7,106 nucleotides of DNA from Gammaproteobacteria bacterium (lineage in GTDB: Bacteria > Pseudomonadota > Gammaproteobacteria > Eutrophobiales > Eutrophobiaceae). The notes under the pieces are model-generated. The model was given only the letters and a program-made list of their open reading frames with translations. It did no database searches and was not told the origin of the DNA. The stretch lies in assembly GCA_003645215.1 (NCBI GenBank), contig QNEM01000107.1, positions 1 to 7,106 on the forward strand. The letters run 5' to 3'. Both the position numbers and the translations under genes were made by a program. This document shows positions 1 to 5,821 of the stretch, piece after piece (the first letter of the stretch is position 1; each line of letters begins with the position of its first letter).

Positions 1-422
1 CTGGCTACCGCTTGTGCCAACGCTTTATTGCAGGCTAGTTTACAGTGTTTGGGACGTCGCGCTCGATCCCAGGTCGCTTGATCGGCTTGGGCAGCTCGGT
101 AATCATTATAACCCCCATTACGATTGACCTCGCGGCATATGGTGGAGGGTGAACGATCCAGTTCCCGAGCGATGGCTCGAATCGATAGCTGGGATGCAAT
201 ACCTCGAGATATTGTTTCTCGTTCTGCAAGGGTCAAGGATAAACGTGATCGCGTACGTGGTTTTGGCCGGAAGCCTCCGTTCGTATAGATAATGCGTTGT
301 ATGGATGAATGATACCGACCAAAAGAGGCCGCAATTTGATGCATGGATTCACCGCGTTGCCAACGGTCCCACATCTCATTCTTATCTGCTTCACTATAAT
401 ATCTTCGTTTTCTTTGTTTCAT
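1..422 (-). CDS. IS30-family transposase, N-terminal part (runs off left edge)
   Basis: The reading frame starts at ATG 422-420 and stays open to base 1, giving 140 residues of a protein that continues outside the window. It carries two helix-turn-helix-like regions typical of IS30 transposases. The first is at about residues 10-45 (SEADKNEMWDRW, then HQIAASFGRYHSSIQRII). The second is at about residues 62-100, with LTLAERETISRGI and the family signature SIRAIARELDRSPSTICREV. The segment from about residue 105 (YRAAQADQ..RARRPKHCKL) matches the usual linker before the DDE catalytic domain, which is not in the window. The start is supported by GGAG (minus sense, 431-434) eight bases upstream. 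IS30 transposases bind the element's terminal repeats and catalyse copy-out transposition. No stop or frameshift is seen in the visible part, so the gene may be intact. Family assignment is from recognised motifs. Confidence 0.93.
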   Translation of the reverse strand, partial: MKQRKRRYYSEADKNEMWDRWQRGESMHQIAASFGRYHSSIQRIIYTNGGFRPKPRTRSRLSLTLAERETISRGIASQLSIRAIARELDRSPSTICREVNRNGGYNDYRAAQADQATWDRARRPKHCKLACNKALAQAVA

Positions 423-455
423 CTTTAACACTCCATCTTTTACTTCTTTTAAGAT

Positions 456-486
456 AAAGTGTTGCAACGATCAATTGAGGTCGCCG
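456..486 (-). repeat. Probable IS30-type terminal inverted repeat (transposase-proximal end)
   Basis: Read on the minus strand, this stretch contains CTCAATTGATCGTTGCAACA. It resembles the remembered IS30 end TTCAATTGGTCAACGCAACA: the shared blocks are TCAATTG, TC and GCAACA in the same spacing. It lies just upstream of the transposase start, where the terminal repeat of an IS30 element belongs. The exact outer boundary (about 484-488) is inferred, because the partner repeat and the target duplication lie outside the window. Confidence 0.55.
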
Positions 487-628
487 TATGAAGCAGACGG
501 TCATGGGTATTTGATAACTAATTTCTAGATTTCAGAGTTATGCTATGCAACAATTCTGATGATTTCTGTCCAGTGCCCAGTTTCATCCTTCCGGGCGCGC
601 CAAACAAGAAAGAGTTGTCTATAAGTTA

Positions 629-841
629 ATGAAAGAAGTCGAAATATCAAAGGAACCCATCGAGCTCTACAAAATTCTGAAGTTTGAAGGGATGGTCTCC
701 AGTGGTGGTGAAGCAAAATCTGTAATCTCAGATGGTCAGGTTCTGGTCAACGGTAAGGTAGAAACCAGAAAGCGAAAACAAATTATTTCCGGGGATATCA
801 TAGAGTTTGGGGAAGATAAAATTCGTATACAACACAAATGA
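629..841 (+). CDS. ybcJ: S4-domain RNA-binding protein, YbcJ family
   Basis: This 70-residue protein is essentially one S4 domain. It has the N-terminal helix IELYKILKFEGMVSSGGEAK (about 11-30), then SDGQVLVNGKVETRKRKQI (about 34-52) and a closing GDIIEFGEDKIRI strand region. The order ELxxLLKxEG, SGxxAK, GxVxVNGxVETRKR matches E. coli YbcJ in sequence and length. S4 domains bind structured RNA, often rRNA, and the basic ETRKRKQ stretch fits that role; the specific RNA partner is not known. The protein is presumably cytoplasmic, as no signal peptide is seen. It is the first gene of a compact plus-strand trio and its stop codon overlaps the next start (ATGA at 838-841). A purine stretch AAGAAAGAG at 606-614 is rather far (14 bases) from the ATG, so initiation may be weak. 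No convincing alternative in-frame start was seen. Confidence 0.88.
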   Translation: MKEVEISKEPIELYKILKFEGMVSSGGEAKSVISDGQVLVNGKVETRKRKQIISGDIIEFGEDKIRIQHK

Positions 842-1293
842 AAATATGGGTAGACGCAGATGCATGTCCTGTCGTAATCAAGGATATTTTATATAGGGCG
901 GCAGAGCGTGCGGAAATACAGGTGACACTGGTCGCAAATCAGACCATGAACATCCCGCCCTCTCGATATATTAATTTTCTCAGGGTGGCCTCGGGTTTTG
1001 ATGTTGCTGATAATGAAATTGTTAAAAGGCTTGGTACTGGTGATCTTGTAATCACAGGTGATATTCCGTTGGCGGCAGATGCGATAGAAAAAGGCGCTGT
1101 GGTGCTTAGTCCCAGAGGGGAGCTGTATACAACAGACAACATTAAAGCACGACTGAGTATGAGAGATTTTATGGAGACCTTGCGATCCAGTGGTGTAGAT
1201 ACAGGTGGACCTCCAGCACTAAATCAGAATGACAGGCAGGTATTTGCAAATCATCTGGATAAACTATTGAATAACCATATAAAAAATAATTGA
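838..1293 (+). CDS. yaiI: YaiI/YqxD family protein (UPF0178, DUF188), PIN-like fold
   Basis: This 151-residue protein has the normal length for the YaiI/YqxD family. The family opening is clear: MKIWVDADACPVVIKDI at residues 1-17, with Asp6, Asp8 and Cys10. It is followed by VANQ (32-35), FDVADNEIV (54-62) and DLVITGDIPLAADAI (69-83), then SPRGELYT (91-98) and a C-terminal DTGGPPALNQNDRQVF segment. The conserved acidic residues (Asp6, Asp8, Asp58, Asp75, Asp81) resemble the metal-binding set of PIN/NYN nucleases, to which this family is structurally related. No activity or substrate is firmly established for the family, so nuclease function is inference. The ATG overlaps the stop of the S4 gene by four bases and no Shine-Dalgarno sequence is evident, which suggests translational coupling. 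It ends 10 bases before the nucleotidyltransferase gene. Confidence 0.9.
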   Translation: MKIWVDADACPVVIKDILYRAAERAEIQVTLVANQTMNIPPSRYINFLRVASGFDVADNEIVKRLGTGDLVITGDIPLAADAIEKGAVVLSPRGELYTTDNIKARLSMRDFMETLRSSGVDTGGPPALNQNDRQVFANHLDKLLNNHIKNN

Positions 1294-1303
1294 TTTATAA
1301 ACT

Positions 1304-2311
1304 ATGATTGATCCCAAAAAACATCCAACACTCACGTATGCGCGTAACTGGTCTAACGACAAGTTGCAACAAATACAGCAGCAATTATTATCACTCGCTG
1401 ATTCTGCACCGGATGTGTCAATTGCCGCCGTCTCTGGTTCACTCGGTCGTCTTGAGGGGATGGCACATTCTGATTGTGATCTGATTGTATTGGTCAATGA
1501 TGAAGCAGTTCATGATCCCGCCCGTTGTCAAAAAGCCATGCAGGCGGTATGGGATGTGCTGGAACCACTTGGAATGCCGTTACCTCAATCCTTTGGTATT
1601 TATGTGACCCCGGCAAGCCATGGTCAAATCTGTGATCATGGTACCCTGGGGATGATTGCAGATGATAAAAACATCTTCGGAAAACGCATGCAGATCCTGC
1701 TTGATGCAAAACCGGTTTATGGTGAAGAAAATTTTCAGATCCTGGTTCAAGGCTTGCTGGAACGCTATGCTGCAGGTTTTCTGATACATGATCAGAAGAA
1801 GGAATGGGTTTATCTACTTAACGATCTTATTCGTTATTTAAGATCATACTGTGCATGGCGTCAATTTGATTTAACAAATGATCCGATTGATAGCTGGCAT
1901 ATGCGTAATACTAAATTACGTAATAGCCGTATTCCTATGTTTGCTGCACTGATCTTCCTGTTGGGAGAATGCAGTAAGGAGAAGCAGGACAAGATTGGCT
2001 GGTTGCGTGAGCATCTTCAGTTAACGCCTATGCAAAGGATTGAAAACGTCTATAAATTAAATAACGATGATGGATTTAATATATTAATTGATGCCTATGA
2101 AGTTTTCATGACAAGCATAAATTCGCCCGAAGTCAGAAAGGCGCTGGTCGATGCCAACCCAAATTCATTGGACGAATTAAGGGCGATGGATATTCCTGAA
2201 TATAATGAGTTACATGCCAATTCAGATATTCTGTTAAAAGAACTGACACGTTTTACACTGGATCGGCGTGGTGACTGGAGCGATGCATTTTTTGAATATT
2301 TATTATTTTGA
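1304..2311 (+). CDS. Nucleotidyltransferase-domain protein of unknown function
   Basis: This 335-residue, probably cytoplasmic protein has a polymerase-beta-type nucleotidyltransferase core near its N-terminus. SGSLGRLEGMAHSDCDLIVL (44-63) fits the GS-x(9-13)-DxD catalytic pattern, with Gly45-Ser46 and metal ligands Asp57 and Asp59. The stretch QILLDAKPVYGEENF resembles the LLDAR-PVxGD segment of GlnD/DUF294-like nucleotidyltransferases. The remainder is predicted mostly helical (VYLLNDLIRYLRSYCAW, then WHMRNTKLRNSRIPMFAAL) and looks like a substrate-binding helical domain. Such enzymes transfer a nucleotide from NTP to a protein, RNA or small molecule; the acceptor cannot be read from the sequence. 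The third catalytic carboxylate is not assigned. An in-frame TAA at 1298-1300 limits the start to this ATG or later, and no clear ribosome binding site precedes it. It sits 10 bases after the yaiI-like stop, so it is probably co-transcribed. Confidence 0.82.
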   Translation: MIDPKKHPTLTYARNWSNDKLQQIQQQLLSLADSAPDVSIAAVSGSLGRLEGMAHSDCDLIVLVNDEAVHDPARCQKAMQAVWDVLEPLGMPLPQSFGIYVTPASHGQICDHGTLGMIADDKNIFGKRMQILLDAKPVYGEENFQILVQGLLERYAAGFLIHDQKKEWVYLLNDLIRYLRSYCAWRQFDLTNDPIDSWHMRNTKLRNSRIPMFAALIFLLGECSKEKQDKIGWLREHLQLTPMQRIENVYKLNNDDGFNILIDAYEVFMTSINSPEVRKALVDANPNSLDELRAMDIPEYNELHANSDILLKELTRFTLDRRGDWSDAFFEYLLF

Positions 2312-2332
2312 TGTGTTCTTTTAATTAAAGGA

Positions 2333-2971
2333 CTAGTGATTGCTTTTACCCCATAGTTGTTCCAGTCTTTTGTCTCTGCCACAGCCGTGCCTGTAATACC
2401 TGTAACGAATAGGATTTTTCTTATAGTAATCCTGATGATAATCTTCCGCAGCATAGAATGTTGAAGCTTTGCTTATCTGCGTGACGATGAGTTCTTCGAA
2501 AGGTTTGTTTTTATCGAGAGCAGCCTTGGATGCCTCTGCCTGCTGTTTCTGCTCATCGTTATGATAAAAAATTTCAGATCGATACTGACTTCCTCGATCA
2601 CAAAATTGTTGATCTGCTGTGGTTGGGTCAATATTGTGCCAGAAGACATCGAGTAATTTCTCATAACTGACTTGTTCCGGGTCATAGACAATCTGCACCG
2701 CTTCTGTGTGGCCGGTTTTGCCTGTTGATGTCTGTTTGTAGGTCGGGTTTTCTGTATGACCACCTGTATAACCAGAGGTGGTTGAGGTTACACCTTGCAG
2801 TTTGTCGAAAGGACCTTCCATACACCAGAAGCAACCGCCAGCAAACGTGGCAACAGCTGTATTATTATCAGTAACAGTGACACCTGTTTCGTCTGCTGAG
2901 GTGCTTATAGTCATTGCAAGCAAGCCCGGAATAAAAACAGCCAGGGCATATTTCAGTAATTTCATTATCAT
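2333..2971 (-). CDS. msrA: Exported peptide methionine sulfoxide reductase MsrA
   Basis: MsrA reduces methionine-S-sulfoxide in proteins back to methionine. The protein has 212 residues. The signature ATFAGGCFWCMEGPFD (41-56) contains catalytic Cys47, followed by GYTGGHTENPTYKQ, GHTEAVQIVYDP, FWHNIDPTTADQQFCDRGSQ and YRSEIFYH, all typical of MsrA. A C-terminal Cys197 in HGCGRDKRLEQLWG is a good recycling cysteine. The first 26 residues (KLLKYALAVFIPGLLAM, then TSA before Asp27) look like a Sec signal peptide, so the enzyme probably works in the periplasm. No MsrB domain or gene is present here. The start is either ATG 2971 or ATG 2965, two codons apart, with only a weak AAGATG-type ribosome site upstream. 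It converges on the nucleotidyltransferase gene with 21 bases between stops, and diverges from the esterase gene. Confidence 0.95.
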   Translation of the reverse strand: MIMKLLKYALAVFIPGLLAMTISTSADETGVTVTDNNTAVATFAGGCFWCMEGPFDKLQGVTSTTSGYTGGHTENPTYKQTSTGKTGHTEAVQIVYDPEQVSYEKLLDVFWHNIDPTTADQQFCDRGSQYRSEIFYHNDEQKQQAEASKAALDKNKPFEELIVTQISKASTFYAAEDYHQDYYKKNPIRYRYYRHGCGRDKRLEQLWGKSNH

Positions 2972-2997
2972 TATTTCATCTTATATTGATTTCATAG

Positions 2998-3027
2998 TTG
3001 TTTTTTCTAAGACAGGTAGAGTATAAA
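2998..3027 (+). promoter_or_regulatory. Candidate sigma70 promoter for the esterase gene
   Basis: A -35-like TTGTTT (2998-3003) and a -10-like TATAAA (3022-3027) are separated by 18 bases, in the 89-base gap between the divergent msrA and esterase starts. Transcription would begin near 3034, ahead of the ATG at 3061. This is pattern matching only, in an AT-rich region where chance matches are common. Confidence 0.35.
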
Positions 3028-3060
3028 GAGTTCATTTTTCTGAAAGAGAATAATATTTTT

Positions 3061-3720
3061 ATGGATTATTTACCCTGTGTTGAAGTAGAAACCCAAAGAC
3101 CTGCTGATGCAGCTGTTATCTGGCTGCATGGTTTGGGTGCGGACGGACATGATTTTGAGCCTATTGTTCCGGAACTAAGATTGCCAGATAGTGCAGCTAT
3201 TCGTTTCATCTTTCCTCATGCGCCATCGATATCCGTGACCATTAACAATGGCATGGTGATGCCAGCCTGGTATGACATTCTGGATATGAGTATTGAGAAG
3301 AAGGTCGATGAAGAACAGTTACTGGCGTCTTCTGCAAAGATAACAGCCTTGATAGATAGAGAGATAGAGCGTGGAGTAGACAGCTCACGGATTGTGATTG
3401 CCGGTTTTTCGCAGGGCGGTGCTGTTGGTTATCAGGCAGCTTTAACTTATCCCAGGCCACTTGCAGGATTACTGGCAATGTCGACATATTTTGCGACCAG
3501 TGAATCAATTTCGATTACTGCTGAAAATATGACCCTGCCGATTGAAATATTTCATGGAACCATGGATCCTGTTGTACCTGAACCGTTAGGCAAGGTGGCA
3601 CATGAGTATTTTAAACAAAATAATTTTGACGTAAATTATAAAACATACCCTATGCAACATGGTGTTTGTGCTGAAGAGATAATGGATATTTCAAATTGGC
3701 TTAAGAAGATACTCTTGTAG
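3061..3720 (+). CDS. Carboxylesterase, alpha/beta hydrolase (phospholipase/carboxylesterase family)
   Basis: This 219-residue serine hydrolase matches the small bacterial carboxylesterase/acyl-protein-thioesterase-like family in length and motifs. The oxyanion region is VIWLHGLGADGHDFEPIV (19-36). FIFPHAP and MPAWYDI follow, as is usual in the family. The nucleophile elbow GFSQGG places Ser117, and Asp169 (HGTMDPVVP) and His200 (MQHGV) complete the triad. It likely hydrolyses short-chain carboxylic esters; the physiological substrate is unknown. No signal peptide is present, so it is expected to be cytoplasmic. An in-frame ATG at 2998 would add 21 residues (MFFLRQVEYKEFIFLKENNI plus F). The later start is chosen because the extension lies upstream of the conserved domain and overlaps the candidate promoter, and GAAAGAGA (3042-3049) can serve as ribosome site. 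It is transcribed alone and ends at a strong hairpin terminator. Confidence 0.92.
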   Translation: MDYLPCVEVETQRPADAAVIWLHGLGADGHDFEPIVPELRLPDSAAIRFIFPHAPSISVTINNGMVMPAWYDILDMSIEKKVDEEQLLASSAKITALIDREIERGVDSSRIVIAGFSQGGAVGYQAALTYPRPLAGLLAMSTYFATSESISITAENMTLPIEIFHGTMDPVVPEPLGKVAHEYFKQNNFDVNYKTYPMQHGVCAEEIMDISNWLKKILL

Positions 3721-3740
3721 CTTGTTTCTTTCCAGGCAAT

Positions 3741-3768
3741 AAAAAAGCCCTCAGTCGAGGGCTTTTTT
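3741..3768. terminator. Bidirectional rho-independent terminator
   Basis: A perfect 12-bp inverted repeat: AAAAAAGCCCTC (3741-3752) pairs with GAGGGCTTTTTT (3757-3768) around the four-base loop AGTC. The GC-rich core is flanked by A6 on one side and T6 on the other, so it gives a U-tract in both directions. It lies between the stops of the convergent esterase (3720) and dsbA (3800) genes and should terminate both. Confidence 0.93.
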
Positions 3769-3799
3769 GTTTCATGCATAAGTTATATCAATATTATAA

Positions 3800-4543
3800 T
3801 TATTCATTTAATTCTTTATATTCTTTTGCCGCCAGCGTGTTTATCACATCAATAACTTTTTCAAAACTGCCGGCTATTGAGGCACTTGTTCCGTATTTGC
3901 CATTGATAATGATGGCTGGAACGCCTGTTAGCGCATAACCCTGTCCTGCCGTAAAGGCTGCCTTGACTTTTTCTTCGACTTCTTTTGAATTGTAGGCCTG
4001 GTCAAATTCATCACCACTGACACCATATTCCGAGAAGAATACCCTGAGGCTCTTTTCATCAAGGATCTTTCTTTTATCATTGTGTATCGCATCAAACAAA
4101 GGTTTATGAATCATATCAAGGACGCCCAGTTTTTCTGCCGCATAAAATGCCCTGGCATGAGGCAACCAGTTTTTACCCAGGATTCCTGGCATACGGACAA
4201 ACTCTATATAGGCAGGTTTTTCATCAAGCCATTTATCAAGGACTGGTTCAAAATGATAGCAGTGAGGACAGCCATACCAGAAGACTTCCAGAACTTCTAT
4301 CTTATCACCTGTGCTTGTGGGTTGCGGGGTGGGAAGCTTTTTATAAAGGCCAGTAACATCTTTCAATACTACCTCTGTACCTTGAGCTTTATTTGTTGTT
4401 ACGACCTGTTCCTGTATCGCAGGGGCGGCTTCAATTTTGTTTTTAGACACATTTTCTTCAGCATCAGAACAGGCTGAAAGCGAGCTGAGAGCGGCAAGCA
4501 GAAAAATACTGGTTATTGGTGACCACATTGTTTTTTTAATCAT
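3800..4543 (-). CDS. dsbA: DsbA-family thiol:disulfide interchange lipoprotein
   Basis: This 247-residue protein has a lipoprotein signal: the hydrophobic stretch ITSIFLLAALSSL is followed by lipobox LSAC with Cys25 as lipidation site. A flexible linker to about residue 60 leads into a DsbA fold. The active site is EVFWYGCPHCYHFEP, with the pair Cys92 and Cys95 in a CPHC motif, the same dipeptide as E. coli DsbA. The helical insertion (about 125-190) and the cis-proline loop TGVPAIIING (Pro209) are also present. It is expected to introduce or shuffle disulfides in periplasmic proteins while anchored to a membrane; Ser at +2 does not match the classical Asp inner-membrane retention signal. AAAGG (minus sense, 4554-4558) precedes the ATG by 10 bases. 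It is the last gene of the resB-ccsB-dsbA cluster, 29 bases after ccsB, which suggests a link to apocytochrome c thiol handling. Confidence 0.93.
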   Translation of the reverse strand: MIKKTMWSPITSIFLLAALSSLSACSDAEENVSKNKIEAAPAIQEQVVTTNKAQGTEVVLKDVTGLYKKLPTPQPTSTGDKIEVLEVFWYGCPHCYHFEPVLDKWLDEKPAYIEFVRMPGILGKNWLPHARAFYAAEKLGVLDMIHKPLFDAIHNDKRKILDEKSLRVFFSEYGVSGDEFDQAYNSKEVEEKVKAAFTAGQGYALTGVPAIIINGKYGTSASIAGSFEKVIDVINTLAAKEYKELNE

Positions 4544-4572
4544 GTATTTGAGACCTTTGAAAATGAAGTGAA

Positions 4573-5745
4573 TTACAATTCACCGTAAGAATGTAAACCG
4601 GATAGAAACATATTAACACCGAGAAAAGCGAATAATGTGACGAATAAACCAATAACTGACCACCAGGCCATGGGTGCACCTTTCCAGCCTTTGGTCATAC
4701 GCATATGTAACCAGGCAGCGTAATTTAACCAGACGATCAGTGCCCAGGTTTCTTTAGGATCCCATGACCAGTAACCTCCCCACGCCTCTGCCGCCCATAA
4801 GGCACCAAGAATAGTTGCGAGGGTGAAAAATGCAAAACCCAAAGCGATTGATTTATACATCACATCATCGAGTAAATCATAAGATGGCAGTCGAGAGAGG
4901 ATGAATGAGTCTGGTGCCTTCCACTCTATAAAATTTCTCACCAAGTAGGCTGTGCCCAACATGGCTGCGAGGCTGAAACAACCATAACCAATAAAGTTTG
5001 CAGGCACATGGATCTTCATCCAGTAGCTTTGTAGTGCCGGCACCAGTGGTTGAATCTCGTGGGCACCTTTTGAAAAGGTATACCAGAGAATAAAGCCGAC
5101 AGCGGCACTGATGACCAGCAGCACAAAAGCCCCCATGCTCCGTGTTTTGAATTTATTTTCGTAATAGAGATAAACCAGGCCGGTAATCAAACAAAACAGG
5201 ATAAAGACTTCATACAAATTACTGACGGGAATATGGCCAACATCCGGGCTTATTAAATATGATTCACGCCAACGAACCAGTAATCCGGTCAGCCCCATAA
5301 TGGTTGCAGACCAGGTAAGCGCGGTCGCGACTTTTCCTGTGAAGCTGGAACCAGACAAGAGATGTCCCAGGTAAGTCACTGTTGCCATGACATACAGTGC
5401 ACTCATCCACATAATTGCTGATTGACTGGAGAGCATAAATTTTAAAAAGAAACTCTGTTCAGACGCACCCAGGTTAGTGCCATAAATCGATATGCTACAG
5501 AGACATAAAATTGAAACAATCGCGATAAGGCCCTGAATGGGTCGCCATGACAGGCCGAGGAAGCTGAATACAATTCCTGTACTGATGAGGATACCTAATT
5601 CATAGGCATCCATAATATGATGATATTGCCTGGCCGCGAAAACAGTTCCCGCCAATAGCAGTAAGACCCATATAACGCTGATGGGGGTTAATTGTTCAAG
5701 CCAGTAGTTTCTACCGGTATTTTTAAAAAGCGTATCGCCTGCCAT
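4573..5745 (-). CDS. ccsB: System II cytochrome c biogenesis protein CcsB (also called CcsA/ResC)
   Basis: This 390-residue polytopic inner-membrane protein carries the tryptophan-rich WWD haem-binding signature AEAWGGYWSWDPKETWALIV (320 onward, Trp322 to Asp329). This defines the haem-handling protein family. Conserved histidines occur where System II synthases have their haem ligands: His246 in KIHVPANFIGYG, His347 in AAWLHMRM and His385 in GLHSYGE near the C-terminus. Many hydrophobic segments are visible throughout. With ResB it exports haem and attaches it to CXXCH motifs of apocytochromes c on the periplasmic side. AAAGG (minus sense, 5751-5755) lies five bases before the ATG, supporting this start. 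It lies 76 bases after resB and 29 before dsbA on the same strand, so co-transcription is likely. Gene naming varies: the ccsB name for the WWD protein follows common bacterial annotation. Confidence 0.95.
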   Translation of the reverse strand: MAGDTLFKNTGRNYWLEQLTPISVIWVLLLLAGTVFAARQYHHIMDAYELGILISTGIVFSFLGLSWRPIQGLIAIVSILCLCSISIYGTNLGASEQSFFLKFMLSSQSAIMWMSALYVMATVTYLGHLLSGSSFTGKVATALTWSATIMGLTGLLVRWRESYLISPDVGHIPVSNLYEVFILFCLITGLVYLYYENKFKTRSMGAFVLLVISAAVGFILWYTFSKGAHEIQPLVPALQSYWMKIHVPANFIGYGCFSLAAMLGTAYLVRNFIEWKAPDSFILSRLPSYDLLDDVMYKSIALGFAFFTLATILGALWAAEAWGGYWSWDPKETWALIVWLNYAAWLHMRMTKGWKGAPMAWWSVIGLFVTLFAFLGVNMFLSGLHSYGEL

Positions 5746-5764
5746 TGTTGCCTTTGTTATTTTA

Positions 5765-5795
5765 ACTATAAAGATTTATCCGTTTGATGTGTAAA
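5765..5795 (-). promoter_or_regulatory. Possible internal promoter upstream of ccsB
   Basis: On the minus strand, TTTACA (5795-5790) resembles a -35 box and TATAGT (5770-5765) a -10 box, with a long 19-base spacer. They lie in the 76-base resB-ccsB gap, about 20 bases before the ccsB start. This could allow ccsB-dsbA expression independent of resB. The evidence is only the hexamer match in AT-rich sequence. Confidence 0.28.
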
Positions 5796-5821
5796 CTCGA
5801 AATTTGTTGCATTCAAAAAGT

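Noticed and set aside
35..229. 64-codon minus-strand open frame within the transposase.
   Set aside because: It is in a different frame from the transposase, whose IS30 motifs run through the same bases.
511..544. TTGATA and TATGCT as a promoter for the S4 operon.
   Set aside because: The 22-base spacing is too long for a sigma70 promoter and no better pairing was found.
500..586. Short minus-strand frame of about 22 codons (start MKLGTGQKSS) in the spacer between the IS end and the S4 gene.
   Set aside because: It is very short, its GGAAGG sits directly against the ATG, and no family is recognisable.
594..601. GGCGCGCC palindrome before the S4 gene.
   Set aside because: It is a single eight-base palindrome with no repeat partner or hairpin context, most likely chance.
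2319..2331. Near-palindrome CTTTTAATTAAAG between the nucleotidyltransferase and msrA stops, considered as terminator.
   Set aside because: The stem is only four A/T-rich pairs and has no GC core, so it is too weak to call.
2998..3060. Longer esterase start at ATG 2998, adding 21 residues.
   Set aside because: The extension is outside the conserved hydrolase domain and overlaps the best promoter candidate, and the ATG at 3061 has a usable ribosome site.
4082..4477. Open frame of 131 codons on the plus strand, antisense to dsbA.
   Set aside because: It is fully inside the well-supported dsbA gene and its translation resembles no known protein.
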